A DNA stretch of 26,254 nucleotides, taken from the NCBI GenBank assembly GCA_023248365.1, contig JAHFER010000011.1:1-26254 (forward strand), written 5' to 3'. The position numbers were made by a program, and so were the translations under genes. Position 1 is the first letter of the stretch. Each line of letters begins with the position of its first letter. The notes beneath the pieces were generated by a model. The model made no database searches, was not told the origin of the DNA, and saw only the letters and a program-made list of their open reading frames with translations. Shown here piece by piece: positions 21,051 through 26,254 of the stretch. This DNA comes from Nitrospirota bacterium. GTDB taxonomy: Bacteria > Nitrospirota > 9FT-COMBO-42-15 > HDB-SIOI813.

Positions 21051-23981
21051 TCAGGCAGTACTATCATTGGTTTTGAAATAATCGGTTATGAGATTTCTTA
21101 AGTCAGTTGCGGAAAAGGGCTTTCCGAAATAGTGTACCATGCTTTCCTTTAAGAATTTCTGTGTGTCCGGGTTTATTGAATCTCCTGTGGTAAATATGAT
21201 CTTTTTTATCAGTTCAGGTCTTGTATTTTCCAGTTTCCTGTAAAATTCTTTTCCATCCATATTAGGCATTCTTATATCGCTGATTATGAGGTCATACTCT
21301 TTATTTTTTATCTTATCCATAGCAATCCTTGCATCAGATGCTGTACAGGCATGATGTCCAATACTTTCAACTATAGCCTTTACAAGATCAAGTATTGTTT
21401 GCTCATCATCTACTACAAGAATGTTTTTCTTTCCCTTTATTTCAATTCCTGTGTCCAAAGTTTCTCTTAAATTATTTTTCGCCACATCTGACTGAGATAT
21501 AAGGGGTAATTCAATGACAAAAGTAGTGCCTTCTCCAGGCCTGCTTTTTACATAAATCTTTCCTTTATGTTCTTTAATAATCCCGTATGAAACACTCAAT
21601 CCGAGACCCGTTCCCTTACCAACCTCTCTTGTAGTAAAGAACGGGTCAAAAATCTTTTTGACGTTTGATTCAGAGATTCCGGGACCTGTATCTGTAAAGC
21701 TGGCCTTTATAACTTGTTCATTGAGTTCGGATTTGATGGTTAGCACGCCCTTTCCACCTTTTTCCCTCATAGCGAGGTGGGCGTTATTTACTATATTTAA
21801 AAAGACCTGCTGGATTGTGTATGGGTCTACCATTGTGTAGGGAAGATGGTTGTCCAGCTCAGTGATGACTGCAATGTTGTCTACAGTAAGCTGATAACTC
21901 TTGAGTTCTAATGTATGCATTACAATATCATTAATATTTACGTACTGTTTTTCAATCTTATGCTGCCTTGCAAAGCTTAGAAGATTTTCAATTATCTTTT
22001 TACATCTCAGGGCAGCATTATTAACCTTTCCAAGTTTTTCCTTCAGGCTATTGTCTCCGGAAGATTCAAGCAGAAGTTCACAATATCCTATTACTCCGGT
22101 GAGTGGATTGTTGAGTTCATGTGCCACGCCTGACAGTATTTCTCCGAGTGAGGAGAGTTTTTCAGCCTGAATGAGCTGCTCTTTCAGCATGGTCTCCTCT
22201 GTAACGTCCCTGATATATTCCACCCTGTGAAGCAATCTGCCGTTACTGTCACATACAGGAAACATGTATCTTTCCAACACCCTGTTATCATTTGTATGAA
22301 CACGATTTCTATGGGGTATAGGGGTTTTCCAGTTTGTTGCATTACATTCAGGTATTACTTTATCAAAACCGTATACCAGGTTGAATAACTTTTTTCCTAC
22401 TACCATTTCCTCAGTCAGGTTGAATGCCTCAAGAAAGGATTTATTAACCTCGAGGACAGTACAATCAGGGGCAAGGAGGAATATATAATCTTTGATACCA
22501 TTATAAATTATCTGAAGCTGATCACGTGTCCTCTTTAATTCTTCTTCCTCCTGCATTATCCGCATATTTGCATCAAACAGCTCATTTGATTTTTTCTCAA
22601 GCTCTTCATTCAGTATGGTTAGCTCCTCATTAGCTGACTGAAGCTCTTCTGCCTGGGATTGAGACTCTTCCAATGAGACCTCAAGCTCCTGATTGGTTGA
22701 TATTAATTTATCATTCAGGGCAGATAACTCATTAGTCTTTTGTCCCATTTCTGAAAGATGGACTTCTCGTTCTCTTGTAGTTTCCTTAATCTCTATGATC
22801 ATTTCATTAAAAGACCTTGAAAGTGTGGAGACCTCATCCCTTGAATCTTCTGAGGCTTCCAAAGGTATAACATCCATTTTCCCTGAGGCAGTCTCTCTTG
22901 CCCTCCCTGCAAGTACCTCAAGTGGACTTGTAATCTTCCTTGTTACATAAAATGCGGTTCCTCCGGCAAAAAGTATGCTAAGCCCGGTGATAAACAATAT
23001 ACTGATTCTGTTACTCTTGTGAAGGATTGTAAAGTTTGATTCCGGTACGCTTACAGACAGCGAACCGATTACCTTACCTTTATTATCTTTGATTGGGGAA
23101 TAGGCGCCAATGCGGTCAGAATTAAAAATAGAAATCAATCCTCTGTAACTCTTGCCGGCATTAATTACATTCATGACTTCAAGGGGCAGCTTAGTACCGA
23201 TGGCCCTTTCACCTGCTTCAGTTGTTCCTGTTGTAGCTATTCTTACACCGTTATTTGCTATCGTGGCCATGGCCCCGGGGATCTTTTGCATTATCGTATC
23301 AGGTACGAAGTTGTCTTTGTTTAAAATGTCTGCTGTAACAATTGCTCCTACAACTTTGTCCTGAGCGAAAACCGGCACAACCACTATTACTGATAGTGCT
23401 TTAGTTTCTATTGAATAACCTGGATTGTATTCGCCCTTCCGGTCATTTAATACAACAGGGATAGCAATCTCTTCAGTTAGCTTTTCATCCTCCTTGAGCA
23501 GCACTTCCCTCGGAATAACTTCTGTTGAGATAACAGTATCTCCGCTTGCCAGGGCCTTTTTTACTACACCGTTTACCTCAAAAATATCACCTGAGCTTTT
23601 GCTGTTTAACCGTGCTATAACCATGCCCTCTTTATCCACTATAGTCCAGATGTCAACGTAGGGCCTCTTAATTTTCCAATGGGACATTTTATTTCTCAGG
23701 AATTCCTTGTCCCTTCCCACTATAGCATTTTCTACAAGTTCAGCGGCCTGAAGCATACCGTATTTCATCTGGTCAGCCCGTACATAGTATTGGAGCCATG
23801 CGGCATCAAGGTTCCGTGAATTGGTATTCTCAATCTCCTGATGTACCTTTGTTGCAATAAGTCTTTCAGAGGATATCGCAAACAGTATCAATGGTATGAT
23901 TACAACAAGCAGGAAGGCTGCTGACAGCTTAGTTTTCAGAGAGGCATTCGTAATAATTTGTTTTATTCCCTTTGCAGGCAT
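21051..23981 (-). CDS. Hybrid sensor histidine kinase (Cache-HAMP-PAS-HisKA-HATPase-REC)
   Basis: 976 residues from the ATG at 23981; an in-frame TTG three codons upstream is the alternative. Approximate order (numbered from the TTG): transmembrane helix 20-40; periplasmic Cache-like sensor 45-325; second helix 328-350; HAMP 350-405; long coiled coil 405-495; PAS 495-600. The HisKA domain contains His624 (SGVAHELNNPL), and the ATPase domain has NIVNNAH, DTGPGI and GKGTGLGL. The C-terminal receiver (855-970) has Asp861/862, phosphoacceptor Asp905 (SDIRMPN), Thr935 and Lys957. Signal and output are unknown; there is no DNA-binding domain. Cache domains often bind small carboxylates or amino acids, and the downstream threonine genes make an amino-acid signal a reasonable guess. 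It begins 12 bases after cheR. Confidence 0.94.
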   Translation of the reverse strand: MPAKGIKQIITNASLKTKLSAAFLLVVIIPLILFAISSERLIATKVHQEIENTNSRNLDAAWLQYYVRADQMKYGMLQAAELVENAIVGRDKEFLRNKMSHWKIKRPYVDIWTIVDKEGMVIARLNSKSSGDIFEVNGVVKKALASGDTVISTEVIPREVLLKEDEKLTEEIAIPVVLNDRKGEYNPGYSIETKALSVIVVVPVFAQDKVVGAIVTADILNKDNFVPDTIMQKIPGAMATIANNGVRIATTGTTEAGERAIGTKLPLEVMNVINAGKSYRGLISIFNSDRIGAYSPIKDNKGKVIGSLSVSVPESNFTILHKSNRISILFITGLSILFAGGTAFYVTRKITSPLEVLAGRARETASGKMDVIPLEASEDSRDEVSTLSRSFNEMIIEIKETTREREVHLSEMGQKTNELSALNDKLISTNQELEVSLEESQSQAEELQSANEELTILNEELEKKSNELFDANMRIMQEEEELKRTRDQLQIIYNGIKDYIFLLAPDCTVLEVNKSFLEAFNLTEEMVVGKKLFNLVYGFDKVIPECNATNWKTPIPHRNRVHTNDNRVLERYMFPVCDSNGRLLHRVEYIRDVTEETMLKEQLIQAEKLSSLGEILSGVAHELNNPLTGVIGYCELLLESSGDNSLKEKLGKVNNAALRCKKIIENLLSFARQHKIEKQYVNINDIVMHTLELKSYQLTVDNIAVITELDNHLPYTMVDPYTIQQVFLNIVNNAHLAMREKGGKGVLTIKSELNEQVIKASFTDTGPGISESNVKKIFDPFFTTREVGKGTGLGLSVSYGIIKEHKGKIYVKSRPGEGTTFVIELPLISQSDVAKNNLRETLDTGIEIKGKKNILVVDDEQTILDLVKAIVESIGHHACTASDARIAMDKIKNKEYDLIISDIRMPNMDGKEFYRKLENTRPELIKKIIFTTGDSINPDTQKFLKESMVHYFGKPFSATDLRNLITDYFKTNDSTA

Positions 23982-23993
23982 AAAGTTCAATAC

Positions 23994-24851
23994 CTAAATC
24001 TTCTGGTATATCTTTTCCTTTCTAAAAACCTCTGCAAATCTGTTCCTTAATGCAGGCGGGATAACTTCACTTTTCCCAAGTATTAAGAAGCCGCCTTTAT
24101 CAAGGGCATACCAGAACTTCTCAATAACCTTTTCCTGCAGGTCCTTTTCAAAATAGATAAGCAGGTTCCTGCATATTGCAATATCTATATGGGATAGATG
24201 GATATTGGACACAATGTTGTGAATACCAAAGGTTACAAGATTTCTTATCTGGGATATAAGCTGATAACTATTATCAATAGATTTGAAGTAATGATTTTTA
24301 AAATAAAGAGATACATTTTGCAGAAAGGGTTCATTATAGACTCCTCTCCTCGCCAGTTCAATTGATATTTCATCAATGTCAGTGGCGAATATCTTAATAT
24401 TACAGGGAAATTCTCCTCCGGTATTCCCGTTTCCGTTATGACCGCAATAATATCTCTCTCTTTCATTTGCAAGTAACAGAGCAAGGGAGTATGGTTCCTC
24501 TCCTCTTGCACAGCCGCTGCTCCATACTCTAAGGGTGCTTTGGTTTTTTGATTTTAACCGTCCGGCTGTTTCAGGTATCACATATTTTTCTATTTTTTGG
24601 AAGACTTCAGGGTCACGGAAAAATTCGCTTACCTTTATCGTAATCTGATTAAACAGATAATGAAATTCCTTTGGTTCGGTATCAAGAAGGTTTATGTAGT
24701 GTTCATAAGGTAGTCTTGAGAAGGCAAGTCTTCTTTCAATGCACCGTCTAAGGCTTGATTTCCTGTATCTTCGGAAGTCCCACCCTCTTTGGCAGTACAT
24801 CTTATCAAGGATAATGTCTATGTGTTCTTCTGAGAGTGCAGGTTCAGCCAT
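23994..24851 (-). CDS. cheR: CheR-type chemoreceptor protein-glutamate methyltransferase
   Basis: 285 residues from the ATG at 24851, which follows AAAGGGGAAAC; the frame is open 24 codons further upstream but without a good site. CheR uses S-adenosylmethionine to methylate glutamates of chemoreceptors. The N-terminal helical domain (about 10-80, with CQRGWDFRRYRKSSLRRCIE) is followed by the catalytic domain: SSGCARGEEPYSLAL (the SAM loop), FATDIDEISIELARRGVY, and the CRNLLIYFEK...KGGFLILGKSE segment. No C-terminal pentapeptide-binding or TPR extension is seen. No other che gene is in the window, so it may serve a stand-alone signalling system with the hybrid kinase encoded 12 bases downstream. 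It is the first gene of the minus-strand run ending in the PGK-like gene. Confidence 0.93.
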   Translation of the reverse strand: MAEPALSEEHIDIILDKMYCQRGWDFRRYRKSSLRRCIERRLAFSRLPYEHYINLLDTEPKEFHYLFNQITIKVSEFFRDPEVFQKIEKYVIPETAGRLKSKNQSTLRVWSSGCARGEEPYSLALLLANERERYYCGHNGNGNTGGEFPCNIKIFATDIDEISIELARRGVYNEPFLQNVSLYFKNHYFKSIDNSYQLISQIRNLVTFGIHNIVSNIHLSHIDIAICRNLLIYFEKDLQEKVIEKFWYALDKGGFLILGKSEVIPPALRNRFAEVFRKEKIYQKI

Positions 24852-24968
24852 TGTTTCCCCTTTCCCCTCTTTTCTACCGAATAAAGAGTAGCCATAATAA
24901 CAGAGTATTTGCAGAGAGGTCAATAAAAATAATTCAACTCAAATGCCACCATTAAATTTGACTTTCAT

Positions 24969-24997
24969 TTTAGAGGCGAGTAAGCTAAAAATATAAT
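24969..24997 (+). promoter_or_regulatory. Weak promoter candidate for the DUF948-YtxH pair
   Basis: TTTAGA (24969-24974), 17 bases, TATAAT (24992-24997). Transcription would start around 25003, at the GGAG site itself, which is awkward. TTGACT at 24958-24963 is a better -35, but the hexamer at the right distance (TAAGCT) is poor. Confidence 0.3.
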
Positions 24998-25013
24998 TAT
25001 GGAGCGATAACTT

Positions 25014-25346
25014 ATGATAGTAGAAGTATCTGTAGCTGTTATAGCCGCATGTTTCGTGTTGATAGTTTTCAGGTTGTACACGTTGAGTATGCGGGTAGAG
25101 GAGACAATTAAACGGGTGGAAGAGTTTTTGTTGAGAATGGAAACAGATATAAGGCCTGTATTATATGATGCAAGAGATGTGATGAATGATATGAAGGGAT
25201 TAGTTGAAACAGCGAAACAGAGCACAAAACAGGTTGATTACATAATAGAAGAAGTGGCAAGTCCTGTCCGGAAAGTTGGGATATTCCTTAAGGCATTACG
25301 GGCAGGGTTAAACGCATTGTTAAAAAAAAGGGAAGGAGGTGAGTGA
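25014..25346 (+). CDS. DUF948-domain membrane protein
   Basis: 110 residues. An N-terminal transmembrane helix (about 2-20) is followed by an amphipathic, coiled-coil-prone stretch (RVEETIKRVEEFLLRMETDIRPVL and DVMNDMKGLVETAKQSTKQVDYIIEEV), then a C-terminal LKALRAGLNALLKKR tail. This is the DUF948 layout. Members are commonly found next to YtxH-type genes, as here, and are thought to be envelope or stress-related; the biochemical role is unknown. GGAG lies nine bases before the ATG. The stop codon is one base from the next start. Confidence 0.85.
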   Translation: MIVEVSVAVIAACFVLIVFRLYTLSMRVEETIKRVEEFLLRMETDIRPVLYDARDVMNDMKGLVETAKQSTKQVDYIIEEVASPVRKVGIFLKALRAGLNALLKKREGGE

Positions 25347-25347
25347 T

Positions 25348-25692
25348 ATGTGTGATCATGGAAAAGGTGAAAGTCTGGTATTCTTAATGGTAGGAGGGCT
25401 TATTGGCGCCGGGATTGCTTTATTGTATGCACCTAAAGCAGGAAAAGAGACAAGAGATGATATACGCAGAATTGCCTCAAAAGGGGCAGAGAAGTTTATG
25501 ACAGAAAAAGATGCCATACAAAAAAGACTCTCTGAGCTTATGCACGAGATAAGCAGCAGGACAGAAGAACTTGTCCGTGGGGGAGTGCAGCTTGCTGAAG
25601 ATAAAAAGCGTGAAATCCTTGCAGCCATTCAGGCGGCAAAGAAGGCATATGATGAAGAGACACGCAAGCTTGAGGCTGAGAGGGAATCTTAA
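25348..25692 (+). CDS. YtxH-domain (general-stress-like) protein
   Basis: 114 residues from the ATG at 25348, seven bases after AAGGAGGT; the upstream GTG lies inside that site. The hallmark is a glycine-rich transmembrane segment ending in the APKAGKETR motif (FLMVGGLIGAGIALLYAPKAGKETRDD), followed by a charged helical coiled coil rich in Lys and Glu. This is the YtxH family, named after a Bacillus general-stress protein; the molecular function is not known. It is cotranscribed with the DUF948 gene (one-base gap), so the two probably act together at the inner membrane. Confidence 0.88.
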   Translation: MCDHGKGESLVFLMVGGLIGAGIALLYAPKAGKETRDDIRRIASKGAEKFMTEKDAIQKRLSELMHEISSRTEELVRGGVQLAEDKKREILAAIQAAKKAYDEETRKLEAERES

Positions 25693-25723
25693 GGCTTCAC
25701 TAAATCAGACACTAAATTAAACA

Positions 25724-25752
25724 GGGGACAGGTTGAATTTCGCCTGTCTCCC
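25724..25752. terminator. Hairpin between convergent YtxH and LuxR-type genes
   Basis: GGGGACAGG (25724-25732) and CCTGTCTCCC (25743-25752) pair over about nine bases with one bulged base and a 10-base loop. It lies between two converging genes, where a shared transcription stop is expected, but neither side has a proper T-run. Confidence 0.4.
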
Positions 25753-25774
25753 AATTGAATTGGTTAATAGAAAC

Positions 25775-26254
25775 CTATGGTAGATGGAGCAACATGGAGA
25801 CGACCTCCATCCTGGTATTTACGCAGAGTTTTGTCATTATACTCTTGAGATGGTCTTTAACTGTATATTCACATATATGAAGGCGTTGGGAAATTTCTTT
25901 ATTTGAAAGGCCTTCTAAAAGCAAGCCTACAATTTCCACTTCCCGATGAGTCAAACCATATACCCTTCGGACATAGTCAAAATCAATCATCTTTCTATTT
26001 TGGGAGATCTGTTCGATCAACACCAGAATGTGTTGACTATGGTTGCTGCTGCTAAGGAGAAAGGATCGAAAATAATAGTCTCCATTATCCGTAGAGATGT
26101 GAGGAAGCGAATCATCAGAACGTGGTGAAAGATTCCCTCCCTGGACTCCATTAAGTATTTCCCTTAACTTTTCATTGAATTCAGAAGGAATTATAGATGA
26201 GATAAAATCCCGCGCATTATTGTTAAAGTAAATGACCTCTCCTTCAAGGTTCAT
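25775..26254 (-). CDS. LuxR-family transcriptional regulator, 5' end cut by window
   Basis: At least 159 residues are visible; the frame is open to the window edge, where an ATG happens to fall, so the true start is probably outside. The C-terminal LuxR/GerE helix-turn-helix is clear (about 97-158): LTHREVEIVGLLLEGLSNKEISQRL, CEYTVKDHLKSIMTKL and the final MEVVSMLL. The N-terminal part begins with GEVIYFNNNARDFI, which looks like the inside of a PAS-like sensor module, followed by a variable linker. It lacks a receiver domain in the visible part. No target is evident; it converges on the DUF948-YtxH pair. Confidence 0.88.
   Translation of the reverse strand: MNLEGEVIYFNNNARDFISSIIPSEFNEKLREILNGVQGGNLSPRSDDSLPHISTDNGDYYFRSFLLSSSNHSQHILVLIEQISQNRKMIDFDYVRRVYGLTHREVEIVGLLLEGLSNKEISQRLHICEYTVKDHLKSIMTKLCVNTRMEVVSMLLHLP

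Noticed and set aside
24245..24511. 88-codon frame inside cheR
   Set aside because: It is an alternate frame of a strongly matching CheR catalytic domain.
1..26254. tRNA or rRNA genes, prophage, toxin-antitoxin or defence modules
   Set aside because: I saw no cloverleaf, rRNA motif, integrase, transposase or known defence domain on either strand; a computed search (tRNAscan, profile HMMs) would be needed to exclude weak cases.

Overview
The window comes from the chromosome of a moderately AT-rich Gram-negative (diderm) bacterium. Evidence for a diderm is a YidC with a large periplasmic domain, two lipoprotein signal peptides and a beta-barrel-like envelope protein. The mixture of a short bifunctional PutA, a PA2779/PA2778-type remnant, a tdh-kbl pair and many dispersed short repeats resembles Nitrospirota or Desulfobacterota-like environmental genomes. 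That placement is an inference from gene content, not a measured phylogeny.

Layout. 1-3.5 kb: an exported beta-barrel-like protein on the minus strand, then a Sec-exported RTX-repeat protein behind a sigma-54-like promoter and closed by a strong terminator. 3.5-4.8 kb: a PA2779-family membrane protein, the wreck of a PA2778/C39-type peptidase lipoprotein, and a TPR lipoprotein. 4.8-7.2 kb: the classic rpmH-rnpA-yidD-yidC operon on the minus strand, with a clear sigma-70 promoter overlapped by a 10-bp-arm palindrome. 7.3-10.3 kb: a fused proline dehydrogenase/P5C dehydrogenase (putA) that carries dispersed-repeat sequence inside its reading frame and appears almost leaderless. 10.3-17.2 kb: mnmE, mnmG, a 31-residue membrane peptide, parA, parB and mnmA, with three parS-like sites. 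A pair of related 224-225-bp repeats runs up to the start codons of mnmE and mnmG. 17.3-24.9 kb: a tightly packed minus-strand unit, cheR - hybrid histidine kinase - tdh - kbl - divergent phosphoglycerate-kinase-like gene. 25.0-26.25 kb: a DUF948/YtxH pair and a LuxR-type regulator cut by the window edge.

How the parts fit. The parAB/parS, mnmEG and rpmH-yidC blocks are normally origin-proximal, so this is probably near oriC. However, dnaA, jag and rsmG are absent from their usual places and the rpmH block faces away from mnmEG, so the region has been rearranged. MnmE, MnmG and MnmA all act on wobble uridine 34 of tRNAs and are gathered here around the partition genes. Threonine breakdown (Tdh then Kbl, giving glycine and acetyl-CoA) sits in the same transcriptional run as a membrane sensor kinase and a CheR methyltransferase, which is unusual.

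The most notable observations are the decayed C39 peptidase between its two usual partners, dispersed repeats that appear to have been absorbed into coding and translation-start regions (putA, mnmE, mnmG, TPR lipoprotein), the divergent PGK-like enzyme, and the unannotated 31-aa membrane ORF between parS sites. I did not find a clear new defence or mobile system.
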